Below, piece by piece: positions 32,750 through 43,289 of a stretch of DNA of 64,000 nucleotides. Position numbers and translations under genes: made by a program. This DNA comes from Cucumis sativus (Eukaryota; Streptophyta; Magnoliopsida; Cucurbitales; Cucurbitaceae), in the NCBI RefSeq assembly GCF_000004075.3, contig NC_026660.2, positions 18,433,837-18,497,836 of the forward strand, written 5' to 3'. Within the stretch, counting starts at the first letter, position 1, and each line of letters opens with the position of its first letter. The notes under the pieces are model-generated. The model was not told the origin of the DNA, did no database searches, and was given only the letters and a program-made list of their open reading frames with translations.

Positions 32750-33037
32750 GGAGTTCGACTCTTTGCTTTTGGGTGCTGTTATTTTACTCATAGCTATGTT
32801 TCTGTCTTTCTTATTGCATTTGCATCTGTAAAAAGTTTTCTTGTAGTGTGTGATATTCAATCATAATTTATTTGTGTTATTTCTCTGATCATTTCTTTTA
32901 ATGGTTCTACTTATGTTATGGAATTACTTTTTTTTAATAAAAAAGACACATATTCTTACTCGAAAAGTTATTGATGTTTGTTGTTTTTTCTTTGACTATT
33001 AACAGTTGGAACTTCTCTGCTTGGAGTTCTCCATAAA

Positions 33038-33940
33038 ATGGCGTTGGTTGTGATCTGTGGCCAGCCATGCAGTGGGAAGTCCACTGCTGCACTCTGCTTA
33101 GCTGAAGCTCTCAAGGAATCAAATGTAAAAGAAGCCATTAAGATTATCGATGAAACTTCTCTTCATTTGGATCGGAATCAGAGCTATGCCAACATGCCTG
33201 CTGAAAAAAATCTAAGAGGAGTTCTCAGATCTGAAGTTGATAGATCTGTATCTAAAGATAGCATTGTCATTGTAGACTCTTTGAACAGTATAAAGGGTTA
33301 TCGATATGAACTGTGGTGTTTGGCTCGTGGAACAGGAATCAGGTATTGTGTGCTGTACTGCGACGTGGAAGAAACCAATTGTAGGAAGTGGAATGAAGAG
33401 CGTCGTGAGAAAGAAGAAGCGAGCTATGATGATAAGATATTCGAAGATCTTCTCAGAAGGTTTGAGAGGCCAAATAGTAGAAATAGATGGGACTCACCAT
33501 TGTTTGAGTTATTCCCACATAAAGATGGAATCGAGAAATCATCTCAGGTTATTCTAGATGCTGTATCATACCTGACTAAAACAGTGGACTCAAAGTCTCG
33601 TGATGTAAAAATTTTACAGCCAACAATTGCTACTCAGAGCTCTCGATTTTCGGAGGCTAACTCTCTATATGAGTTGGACAAAGCGACGCAAGAGGTGGTT
33701 AATGCTATTGTAGAAGCCCAATCTCTGGGAGGGCCTCTGAATAGTATCTCTCTGGGTCAGGAATTACCAACCATTGACATTTCAAGGTCGGTTGGACTAC
33801 CGGAGCTTCGAAGACTACGGAGAACTTTCATCAAACTAACAGGGCAAACTAGTTTAAGCGGACGACCACCACCCTCTGATGCCGAGAGTGCCAAGAGGAT
33901 GTTTGTTGACTACCTGAATAGGGAACTGGGGACTTCTTGA
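33038..33940 (+). CDS. KTI12: KTI12/DRL1, Elongator-associated P-loop protein
   Basis: KTI12 (DRL1/ELO4 in Arabidopsis) is a regulator of the Elongator complex, which makes wobble-uridine tRNA modifications; loss of the Arabidopsis gene alters leaf and root development. The coding region is one exon of 300 residues, the usual family length. The N-terminus MALVVICGQPCSGKST carries the Walker A motif (residues 8-16). SIVIVDSLNSIKGYRYELWC is the Walker B region, and RYCVLYCDVE follows. The family-typical DSPLFEL and C-terminal GLPELRRLRRTFIKL and AKRMFVDYLNREL segments are present. No signal or transit peptide is seen. The ATG at 33038 is the first after the leader-intron acceptor. Its upstream region is shared with the GTPase gene, which suggests similar expression. 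Confidence 0.95.
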   Translation: MALVVICGQPCSGKSTAALCLAEALKESNVKEAIKIIDETSLHLDRNQSYANMPAEKNLRGVLRSEVDRSVSKDSIVIVDSLNSIKGYRYELWCLARGTGIRYCVLYCDVEETNCRKWNEERREKEEASYDDKIFEDLLRRFERPNSRNRWDSPLFELFPHKDGIEKSSQVILDAVSYLTKTVDSKSRDVKILQPTIATQSSRFSEANSLYELDKATQEVVNAIVEAQSLGGPLNSISLGQELPTIDISRSVGLPELRRLRRTFIKLTGQTSLSGRPPPSDAESAKRMFVDYLNRELGTS

Positions 33941-34444
33941 AAGTTGAAACTAGATTAACCTGAATGATAAGCTGTATACTTGTAGCATATGAACTACCAA
34001 ACTTTACAAAGCAAGAGGTAACAGAGATATCACTCTTCTTTCTGGCAACTTTGCCATCAATTATTTAAGCTTTGTTGTTATCGATGTTTTTTCTCTTAGT
34101 AATCATAATATCTATGTCCTCGCTGTTACAGAACTATAGTCATATTCTGACATGAGATTTTCAGCTCATACGGTTCCTTGAGGGTCGTAAATAAATCTAA
34201 GGAGCACATCAGGATTATTTGTAGATTATGCTTTGGAAAATTACGGTCCTTATATATTCACACACACATGATATATACATATACATAGTTAATGAGTTAA
34301 TTCAAAGAGAAAATGAGTGAATCTTTGGTTTCTTCTTTAAAACGAGTTCCAAGATTGTGTAATTGTTCTATTAATGAGTTCATACTTTGTTCATGCTTTT
34401 GATGTGAATGAGTTTCTTTCTTTGATAATGCATTTCATGGGTCT
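33941..34444. other. KTI12 3' UTR and flank
   Basis: AT-rich 3' flank containing the likely UTR and polyadenylation region. No exon was seen. Confidence 0.6.
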
Positions 34445-35435
34445 TTTAATGAGTTAATTTTATGGTTCGACTGCTGCTCAGACAACTCTACAAGATAGGG
34501 TATCTATCGAGACACTGGATAGGATCGGGGAAGGGAGGTATTATAGAAGTGCATTTAGAGTCAGAAGTACTTTCTTTATATGAGTAGGAATAGGTACACT
34601 GAGAATAGAGGAAGGGTATCTATCAAGGTCTTTCTTGATTCCGGAATTCTTAGAATAAGATCTCGAATGAGACAAAGCAATCACTCTTCCAGAGTATCTT
34701 AGATTAGGAGTCTTGCTTCCCGTATCATAATAGGAGCTGCTTGACCAATAGAGAATAGAGCCGGAAGTCTCTCTTTTTGTTTCATAGTCAGAAGTACTCT
34801 CTTTCTTGAGTTGCAACAATAGGAAGAGCTCCTCTCATTGTGCACATTGAATAAACCCTTCTCAGTTGTTTCAGAGTCAGACCTGGACAAGTTCTAGAGT
34901 AAGAAGAAGGGAGGGAGACATGATCGATTGGAGGAGAAAGAGTTAGAGGTTAGAGAAGTTTCTCTTTCATGAGTCACTGAACTAAATAGGGTTCGAATCC
35001 GAATTGCAAAGAAACCTGTGGGGTATGCTGCAAGACAAATATCTTATTTCGGACTTCTTATCATATCTAGCCTCTTATCTTCTGCTGCTGCACGTCTTGG
35101 GTTGAGTCGAGCAACTTTTCCCTTCATTAACTTCTTCCACGGAGAATGACATTGCACTTCTGTAAGAGTGAAAGAATAGTGCGAGCTTCCCCCTGATGTA
35201 GTCGAAAGATCTAATCCCACCGACCACCCTACAACGGGGGACCCGGACTATGAAGAAAGATCTCCTGCTTCCGCAACTTATGAAAAGAGGTCAAGCTCTT
35301 GGCTCCTTTCCATGAGAGAGATCAGATGTGCTCCGGTGGGGAAAGCTGAGTAGTTCAGTTGCCTTTGATTGTGAGTTCATTGGGAATCTTTGAAATCACC
35401 TCAAGGCTCAACCTATAGAGGAGAGGAACTTGGTT
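34445..35435. other. Mitochondrial-like DNA insertion (NUMT)
   Basis: Base composition jumps from strongly AT-rich to near 43-45% GC with sharp edges. The texture is that of plant mitochondrial intergenic DNA: many GAAAG, GATAGG and CCGGAAG motifs, CTAATCCCACCGACCACC and AACGGGGGACCCGGACT near 35.21-35.25 kb, and no homopolymer runs. A tRNA T-arm-like GGGTTCGAATCC lies at 34989-35000 without a full cloverleaf. The frames are open only in short stretches and match nothing I recognise. Origin is inferred from texture; a plastid origin is less likely because no plastid gene is seen. Confidence 0.6.
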
Positions 35436-37426
35436 AGTTTATCTTTTCCAATACTCAAATAAATATTAGATAAATGTCTATTTTTATCTTGAATTTCAAT
35501 TCTCATCAAATTATTGAAGTTAAGTGCCTGGAAAATATTTTGTTTTTATAAAAGATTATGTTTTACAAATATATTTTAAAAAGTGATTTTAAAAAAATAA
35601 TAATAATAAAGAGCGCTTCATATACTCTTTATAGAAAAAACCACTAAAAACCAAATTTTATCACATTTATTTTTCTATGGAGTGTTTTAAGTTATAAAAT
35701 ATTAAGTATACAAAATTGGTAAATTTTCAAATAATGAAGACATTAGGGATTTTTCTTTTAATTAAAATTATATACTTTTTAATTGGAAAATTGTCAAAGA
35801 AAAAATTGAACAAAATACTTACCTTTCATAAAAAAAAATGAATTATTATTCTTTTAGTGGTTTTTTCTTTAGAAAAATGATTTTTTTTTTTTTTTTTTTG
35901 AAGTTTATAGTTTGTTTTTCTTTTTATTACTCTTGAAAGTAAACCTCTTTTTAATTTGAATATTAGTCAAAGTTGAATTTTTACAAAACTATTGTTGAAA
36001 TTATTGAATTTAGTTTTACATTACGTTTGGTCAGACTATTGGATAGAACTTAGAAGGTGGAAATCGCAACATTTAATTTACCAATTGATGGAACAATGAA
36101 ATTAATTTAAACGAATTGATATTCATATTAGATTACGGTATCTATCTCTCACAAATGTTAAAGAAAAAAAAATAACATATATACACACACATTGTAATTA
36201 TCAAGATTTCATACTGAATCTGATTATTTTCTCTCTCAATATTTAAAGAATTAAAATTTTTAATTTAAATTAGTTAAAAAAAAAAAATTCTCTTCTCCCA
36301 TTTAAGAATATCAATGTCGAGATTTCAATTTTAAAGATACATTGATGATAGAATATTAATACCAAATTTATTTAGATTAATAAGTAACTTATTCTTACTC
36401 AAAAATAAGATTAAAAAATACTGTTATTAGTAGTCATATTCTTAATCCATGATTAACAACAATCCACGGATTGTTCTAACCCTATAATGAGCATTCATGT
36501 CCATCACATTGCGAATCATATTAAATGGAGGCAATGGGTTTTCTTGAGTCAGTCTCCTTGGATGATCAGAGAAAATTAATGGCAATTTTTCACAATTGAG
36601 CTCCATTCATTCAGTCTTTACATCTTGCAAGTCTTCAGCCGTCAGTAAAGCAAAAAGGAATAATTAATTTGAACAACGATGAATGAATCTGTGAATGTTT
36701 TGCTAATCAAGCTACGCACGGACAAAACTTGAGGGAGGAAAACTCAATTGAACGAAAAAATCAATCGGTGATGAAAGAAAATATGCTGCATTCAACATAG
36801 AAGAATGTACTGATAATTAAAAGATAACTATTTATTACCAAGTTGGTTTGTTGTTTAATTACATTACATAACTAATTTTCATTAGTAGAGACGAAATACT
36901 AACCATGAACATCTTCCAAATAAGTTGAACCCAACTTACAAGTTATGTTCTGGACTGCAATCCACCTTTTTGTTTGTTGGTTCAATCAAACATGATGTGA
37001 GGGGCTTACAACAAGTTTGAATGTCTTCCTCCATTCCCCACATAGGTATGACCTCTCCCTTTCTGTAATCAGGCAGAATCAGCAAATCAGTTTAATAAGA
37101 TCTTTTTTAGGTGGTTTAGCCAACGAGTAAAGTTGTAAATTTTAGGATATTGTGAACTCATTAGAGCTGAGTTCACAGGGTAAAGAGGTAATAAAGCATA
37201 AAATTGATGTTTTTTAGTTTGGGACCCACAAACTCTTAGAGTCAATAAGGAGGTGAGTTCGCAAATTCCTCCCCTTCCAACTCGTCCTCCTCAAACCCCT
37301 TGAGCCAAACACCTTCATGACACTTCTAACTATAGTGTTCAGATAGAACAACAGAGACAACATAGAAAGCTTATCAAAGTAAATAATTTGCCTGAAATAA
37401 GTTACTGTTTTGAGAGCATTAACAAG

Positions 37427-37512
37427 TCATTTAGCCAAAGCAGTAATTGCTACGACCATCCTAGAGGTGAGAGGTCAGAATTCCCCAACATCCAATTTTT
37501 GTAAAAAGAAGA
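37427..37512 (+). mobile_element. Short tRNA-derived SINE-like element
   Basis: An A-box-like TTAGCCAAAGCAGTAATTGC is followed by CTACGACC, CTAGAGGTGAG and the B-box-like GGTCAGAATTCCCC, ending TTTTTGTAAAAAG. This is the layout of a tRNA-headed plant SINE. AACAAG repeats at 37421-37426 and 37513-37518 could be the target-site duplication. Confidence 0.45.
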
Positions 37513-37822
37513 AACAAGCAGTTAGTTCTGAGTATAGGATCCTTACTGTGACAGATAACAGTTAACAACCGCTGATTTTTGCCACACGAAAGGTTCTAAT
37601 AACCAACCTTCACTTTTCCAACAACATCCTAACATTTCAACCATTTTTGAGATGTATCTTCCTTTCCACCTAGTTACTGCTTGGCTGCTAAGTGAAGTCA
37701 CTCTCGAACTTCTTTCCAGTTTCTAAAGTTATTAAACAATTATACGTTTTATAATAGACATGCAAGAGAAAATATCCATTTTTTTTCCTCGTGTTGTTAA
37801 TTTCAGTATCTCAAAATGCCTA

Positions 37823-38113
37823 TCATGTTCCTACTGGAAGCACAATGACTGCAATGAATCCAGTCAATTGACAGTGATGGATATGGAAGCTGTCTTGTAC
37901 AATTTGATGTGTACAATTGCTATACTCGATAGATCCAGTTATGCAGTTACTATAGTCGTTAGATTCAGGCTCAGAAGCTACCAGTTCAAAGATCCTATCC
38001 GTAGAAGATCCTCCAAAGACTGTTTTGATCGAAGCTAAAGTAACGATGCACAAGAGTAACCAGTTTATAATCGATCTACGGCGAAAATACACAATGAACC
38101 AGGAGCTTTCCAT
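37823..38113 (-). other. Unrecognised ORF with signal-anchor-like start
   Basis: A 96-codon minus-strand frame starts MESSWFIVYFRRRSIINWLL. A basic patch followed by a hydrophobic stretch would suit a signal peptide or anchor. The rest has an imperfect internal duplication (YSNCITGSIE, then YSNCTHQIVQDS) and several cysteines. CTTCCA/GTAGGA near its end could be a splice donor, but I find no continuing exon. I do not recognise a family. It may be a gene remnant or a chance frame. Confidence 0.25.
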
Positions 38114-39335
38114 ATTCAATTGTGAAACTCAGTTATACATGGAGTCGATCAGCCTAAATTCATAATCCATGATTAACAATCCTCATGTTCTTGTATATTT
38201 ACTGCCTGTTAATGACAGGGGTAGGAATCAATTGACTTCAGGTTGAAGGTGATAAAGTTTTGAAGAACTGGGTTGAGGCAGATTTGATGTGTAGGGTTAG
38301 TTTTTTTTTCCTTTTTCCATGTCAGCAACGCCAAATTTTTTGTCCAATTTTGTGCAGTCATTCCTTGAGGTTCATGGATTCTCTCCTCAAAGGGGAAATT
38401 GTTTATTATGATTCTTTTTCTCTGTACAGACAGTACCTAATGTACAAATATTGAATAGGAAAAACAGGCACCAAAGCCATAGTGGATTTCTTTCCTTCTT
38501 CTTTGTGGCAGTGTTATACAGTTGCAATGTCAAACTCAAACTCACATCGTCCAAGGACTTTTTGGGACTTGGCACTGCCTCTACCTCTATTTTGGACCTG
38601 AAAAGTTCAACATAAGATTCTCCAGAATGGAACTGAATATCCTTGACAGATTTAGGGTGGTGTGTTTGTGAGTGATTTTGATATGGTTAATATCATTTTC
38701 TGTCATGTTTAAAGGATGCCTTTGTTGTGTCTAAATCCACCATAAAACATTATTAAATCAAGTTAATCAAATGCGTTGAAATTGATTTTGAATCATTAAA
38801 AGTAGTTTCAAATTGATTTTAAAAATGACAAAAGTGACTTTAACTATTTGAAAACCACTCCCAAAGATGCAAAAAAGAAAAAAAAATCACCCTGAAAAAT
38901 AGTTTTAAATTTAATCATTCAAAAGCATTCTTAAATTTTATTTGTTAAGAAACACAACTAAAAGTGTGAAACCAAATATTAATTTGATTTTGAATAATTA
39001 GACATGTTTTGAAGAGATTATGAACATGACAAAAGTGACTAACCATTTTGGAATCATTTCTGAAGATGCCTTTAGCAATATGTTACCATTGATGAAGAGT
39101 TAGGGTCAAGTTTGTTCTTTGCTTTGACATTCATAAATTAGGGCAGGCATTAAGAATAAGAAAAACATCCTTACCCACAAATAAATTTGCACTTTATCAA
39201 CTAATGTTGCCTTTTCAAATCAGCAAAACTTCTCAAGTTCAAGCATCTGCTAGAGAAATGTAAACAATGAAACAAACATATAACAGAACATCAGAAAAAC
39301 GTATTAAATAACTAATGAAACTAAAATAGTACCTC

Positions 39336-39724
39336 CAACACATTACCGAAGAAGTAGATGGAAATCACGCCTCAAACACTTAATCCTTTCAACTTAACAC
39401 AGTAGATAAGTTTGCTCATCAACGTCATGAAGCAATTCGTTATCCAGTAACGCATTTCATTTATCTACAACATATCACAGAAATAGATGGAAATCACCTG
39501 AATGCCTAATCCTTTCAACTCAACATAGTTGTTAAGTTTGCCCTCAACGGCATCGTGAATCGAATCATAATCCAGTAAGGCTTTTGATTTATCTTCAACA
39601 CATCAAAGAAGAAGGAGACGGAAATCACCTGAAACACCTAATCCTTTCAACTCAACACAGTCAATAAGTTTGCTCGATAACGTCATGAGGTGGTTCATAA
39701 TCCAATAAGGCATTTCATTTCAAA
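39336..39724 (-). repeat. Triplicated about 130-bp 3' UTR unit of the PPR gene
   Basis: Three tandem diverged units start with CAACA at 39336, 39467 and 39596 (periods 131 and 129 bp). Each contains GGAAATCACC-like and CCTAATCCTTTCAACTCAAC-like phrases and ends in CATTTCATTT. The unit nearest the gene includes the PPR stop codon, so the duplicated segment is the start of the 3' UTR. Confidence 0.85.
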
Positions 39725-41232
39725 TCTGTTACTGCTCGATTTCTCCTCCTATCTCTAGTGGTCATTTTCTCCCCATATCTCTGAAAAATATCAGCCAAAT
39801 CAACCAATCCAACTTCTCTCAACTTATTCCCCACCTCTCTAAACATTACCACCCCCTCCTCATTCGAATAGTAATGTAAAAATTTGTTGTAATCAAACCT
39901 TGGCACTTCAAGCCCTCTTTTCATAAGTCTCTCCACATACTTTGTAGCCTCCAATGACTTCCCATTCTTCACCAACCCTCCAACAAAAATACTATCAAAA
40001 TTCACAAGTGGATCCGATCCTTTCCTCCCCCTTTTCCCTAGATGTCCTTGCAACAACATTATATATGTATGCATTATAGGCTCACACCCTCTTTCTATCA
40101 TTTCCCTGAAAACTTGAGTTGCTTCATTTGCCCTTTTCAACTTCAAAAGTCCCTTGATAAATGCATGATACACATCCAAATCAGGATTCTCAATTCGTCT
40201 CATTATATTATAAGCTTCTCTCCTCCTCCCTCTTGCTAAAAGTCCATAAATAAGTGAAGAATGTACCGAATTATCAACTTCAAGTCCTCTCTTATGCATT
40301 TCGTCAAACACAATGAATGCTTGTCCCACCTTACCTTTATTACACAACCATCTTATCACAAGACTATAAGTTGAAGGAATCAAATCATTCATCCTATCTG
40401 ATCTAAGTGCCTGGAAAAGTTTCAAAGCTTCGTCCAATTTATTGGTCTTGAAAAGAACATTCATCATCTCCTCCACAGCTTCCATTTCAGGCTCAAACCC
40501 TTCATCCACCATTAAGTTCCACATCTTTGAAGCCTCAATCAAATCCCCCACATTGCAAAACCCCTTAATCAACAACTTATAAGTAACCCCATCAGCTTTG
40601 ATCCATTCATTCAATTTCATAACCAAAAACTTAGCCTCATCCACTAGTTTACAGCCACACAATTTCTCAACTACTCTATTCAAAGTTACTAAACTATAAC
40701 AAAACCCATACCCATTCATCAAATGGAAAAACTCTACACATTTCTTCAACTCTCTGGCCGTCGCCAGAGTTCTCAGAGCAACAACAAAGGTTTTATCATT
40801 AACCAACCGCCGCCGCCCCATTTCTTGAATCAAACCCCACAAGAGATCGATATTTCGTGACTTCCCAACAACATCAATCAACTTGTTGAAAGAGACAGCC
40901 GTGTGAGTGAAATTGGGGTGAGTTTCGGTGAATTGGAAGAATCGATAAACGGGACGCCATGAGAGAGGGAAAGTGTTGCATACCTGGAGGAAGAATTCGT
41001 GTGAGAGGTTGAAATTACAGGCGAGAAGTTTGGTGTGAAGCTTGAGATCGGGGGAGTTCTGTTGCTGATACAAAACGGTACAAACACGGCGGAGATGGGT
41101 CGAGTCGATTGGCTGAGGAATGTTGTCGGCAGCCGTGGAGGAGTCGGAAGTAAAGGGAGAAAAACGTTGATGAAAGATAAAGGAAAATGAGAAATTATTG
41201 ATGATGATACGTCGATAGGTAATGGCTGCCAT
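39715..41232 (-). CDS. P-class pentatricopeptide repeat protein, At1g26500-like
   Basis: PPR proteins bind organellar RNA through arrays of about 35-residue helical repeats and act in RNA stability, splicing or translation; the target here is unknown. This is one exon of 505 codons. The N-terminus MAAITYRRIIINNFSFSFIF followed by HQRFSPF is basic, hydroxylated and hydrophobic, consistent with a mitochondrial presequence. From about residue 115 onward P-type repeats follow each other, for example VSFNKLIDVVGKSRNIDLLW, VTYKLLIKGFCNVGDLIEAS and DVYHAFIKGLLKLKRANEAT. There is no E, E+, DYW or SMR domain at the C-terminus. The stop codon lies inside the first unit of a triplicated 3' UTR repeat. 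A tRNA-Ala gene begins 120 bp upstream. The gene resembles Arabidopsis At1g26500, matching the neighbours. Confidence 0.93.
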   Translation of the reverse strand: MAAITYRRIIINNFSFSFIFHQRFSPFTSDSSTAADNIPQPIDSTHLRRVCTVLYQQQNSPDLKLHTKLLACNFNLSHEFFLQVCNTFPLSWRPVYRFFQFTETHPNFTHTAVSFNKLIDVVGKSRNIDLLWGLIQEMGRRRLVNDKTFVVALRTLATARELKKCVEFFHLMNGYGFCYSLVTLNRVVEKLCGCKLVDEAKFLVMKLNEWIKADGVTYKLLIKGFCNVGDLIEASKMWNLMVDEGFEPEMEAVEEMMNVLFKTNKLDEALKLFQALRSDRMNDLIPSTYSLVIRWLCNKGKVGQAFIVFDEMHKRGLEVDNSVHSSLIYGLLARGRRREAYNIMRRIENPDLDVYHAFIKGLLKLKRANEATQVFREMIERGCEPIMHTYIMLLQGHLGKRGRKGSDPLVNFDSIFVGGLVKNGKSLEATKYVERLMKRGLEVPRFDYNKFLHYYSNEEGVVMFREVGNKLREVGLVDLADIFQRYGEKMTTRDRRRNRAVTDLK

Positions 41233-41351
41233 TTTGTTTCGCCATTAGAGAGGGAAATGGAGAAAAACATAGCAGCTCGAATTTATAGAGAAGGAGAGAA
41301 ACCAAATATTGAAGGGGAAAAGTATAAAAGTATAAAAGTATAAATAAAAAA

Positions 41352-41424
41352 TGGAGATGCAGGGGATCGAACCCTGTACCTCTCGCATGCAAAGCGAGCG
41401 CTCTACCATTTGAGCTACATCCCC
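41352..41424 (-). tRNA. tRNA-Ala (UGC)
   Basis: The minus strand folds into a full 73-nt cloverleaf. The acceptor is GGGGATG paired with CATCTCC and an A discriminator. The D arm is GCTC-AAATGGTA-GAGC. The anticodon arm is CTCGC-TTTGCAT-GCGAG with anticodon TGC. The T arm is CAGGG-TTCGATC-CCCTG. No intron is present. A-box and B-box promoters are internal. Confidence 0.96.
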
Positions 41425-42605
41425 ATGTTTTGATAACCAATTTATATCATTTTTAATTATTAAAATCTTAAAATTTTTTGATGGAATAGTTTCCTAAAAT
41501 TTATTAAAAATATATATATAATTAATAAAGTAAATTGATTATATATAATTATATATAATTATATATAATTATTAAAGTCATGTGTATTAGAGTACAATTT
41601 ATTATTCTTATTATTATTTGGTTATGTACTTGAAACGAACACTTGAATATGTGCTAATGATAGCAAACCTTAATTGTGATATTAAAAACAATGGTTTGAA
41701 AAGCATAATAGTAATCTGTTATATGTTTTAATAATAACTAAAAAAACAATATATATAAATTTAAAAAATATATTTGAAAAAAAAAGATAATTATATATAC
41801 TAACAACTACCCGAGCCTATTATCCAAATATAGCCCGAGGAAGTCATAGAATAGCTGAATTTTGAAAATAGTGAATTCAAATCATATCTAACCTATCGAA
41901 TAAATGGAGGAAACCGAATGTATCCCAAAACTTGAGTGGAGCCAACCATTAGATTTGAAACACTGTGACACTCCAAAACTAGCAAGTTATTTTAATTTTT
42001 TTAGTTGTTAGTTTTTGGAAATTGAAATTCTATTTTTTAGAATTTAGTTTTGGATTTATTGGTTCGTGAATTAAATATTTTTTTATTTTGATTCTATCTT
42101 AATTGCTTATTTATTTTTATTATTTAAAGCTTTTCTTCAAACTTTAAATTATTTTCTTATATATTTAAATAAAAAAAATCTATAATTATTTAAATAATAA
42201 TAACCTCAAAAGTTGGGTTGTTCATTATTGGTTATTGAGCTAACACAAAGGTTATTGACAAAAGTCATATTTTCATTTACATGAACGGTGAGTTAAAAAG
42301 CATATTATCCGTCTATGGAATCCAAAGGAGAGCTTCTAATTTCTAAATCCCAATTCCCACTCCTTCAAAAATCACCATAGTGATAATTTAATACAATATG
42401 TATCATACAGAATTAACATTCTCATTCCTCCATTATCCAACCAAACAAAAGAAGGAATTAAATACCAAAGCCTTTTTTTTCTCTCTCTCTCTTTCACAAT
42501 TTATTAAAATTTATTTATTCAATGCAAGTTCAAATCACATTTCTTGATAAGTACTTAAAATTTGTGAACCAGACTTGTGTGCTAAGGCAATTTCAACGGA
42601 GGTAT
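41425..42605. other. Intergenic AT-rich region
   Basis: About 1.2 kb of AT-rich DNA downstream of the erlin-like gene and upstream of the tRNA, with TA-rich tracts near 41.5 kb and a CT tract near 42.48 kb. No exon or structured element was seen. Confidence 0.65.
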
Positions 42606-42708
42606 TTACTTGAGTTTGTCAAATGATGCATCACCAAAATTGCTTCCCATTGGAATGTTATCTGGTGGAACATGAAAACGGAGATCACCATCCAAACGCC
42701 AATGTTTC
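42606..42708 (-). pseudogene. Orphan terminal-exon-like segment
   Basis: A minus-strand segment after a TTGACCAG acceptor-like site encodes 33 residues beginning KHWRLDGDLRFHVPPDNIPM, then GSNFGDASFDKLK and a stop. Its composition is strikingly protein-like for this AT-rich DNA. It lies 580 bp downstream of the erlin-like stop codon, on the same strand. I do not recognise the family and find no preceding exon other than the erlin-like gene. It could be the last exon of an alternative erlin transcript or a relic of another gene. Confidence 0.35.
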
Positions 42709-43289
42709 CTGGTCAATAAATTTGTGGATAAGTGAACATTGATGAAGCATGCACTAAGATTTAGTTATTCATTTACCATTCAACAAAAATTCCAAATATA
42801 ACAAAATTTATATTTTAACTTCCAAAGTTTGTCTATTAGTAAGACTATGTTGTAGAAGTCAATCACCAATAAATTTTGGTGTATTTATAAAAAAAAATTA
42901 AATATTGATATACACTTAACTATAGACCTAAAAGTGTTGCCATGGTTAATTACCCTGTTTTTCATGAGAATTGTTATTATTTAACCAATTTCAAAGAAGT
43001 AGAGGACCAAAATAACTTAACGAAATTCTATTAAGATGTCAAAATTGCCCTACGGAAAGTAAACAGATTTCCTTGAAAATTTAAAGAAAGAAGCTATTCT
43101 TGCTTCCGATACGTACCACAAAAAGAATTCTTCCTAAATCTTGACTTTGAACTTATTAGTCAACTTCCAAAAATAATGTTGAGAAAAAGAGGAGAGATTA
43201 CGTATGTACCTGACCATTAGAAGATAAATCTTGGATTACATTTCTAAATCTTCCTCTCCAGAGGCTTTTCTTGATTCATTTTCTGCCAC

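Larger units (their letters stand above)
30310..33037 (+). promoter_or_regulatory. Promoter/leader of KTI12, with a 2.5-kb 5' UTR intron
   Basis: A G-box CACGTG at 30333-30338 is followed by a GC-rich leader exon rich in GCCGCC-type triplets. A donor at 30477 (CTACTG/GTATTA) and an acceptor TTAACAG ending at 33005 bracket a leader intron, leaving 32 nt before the ATG. Blocks at 30310-30920 and about 32477-32790 align with the leader of the upstream CobW-family gene. The intron is enlarged by a LINE remnant, an LTR-like block and a SINE, listed separately. Confidence 0.6.
35436..39335. other. Intergenic region with small repeats
   Basis: About 3.9 kb between the organelle-like insert and the PPR gene. 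The left part is very AT-rich. From about 36.5 to 38.6 kb it is less AT-rich and contains a SINE-like element (37427-37512) and a possible orphan coding segment on the minus strand (37823-38113). Confidence 0.6.

Noticed and set aside
34541-34890. Short S/R-rich frames in the organelle-like insert as genes
   Set aside because: They overlap each other in different frames, lack homology I recognise, and the composition is that of mitochondrial intergenic DNA.
34980-35005. tRNA gene in the mitochondrial-like insert
   Set aside because: Only a T-arm-like motif is present; no matching acceptor or anticodon arm could be drawn.
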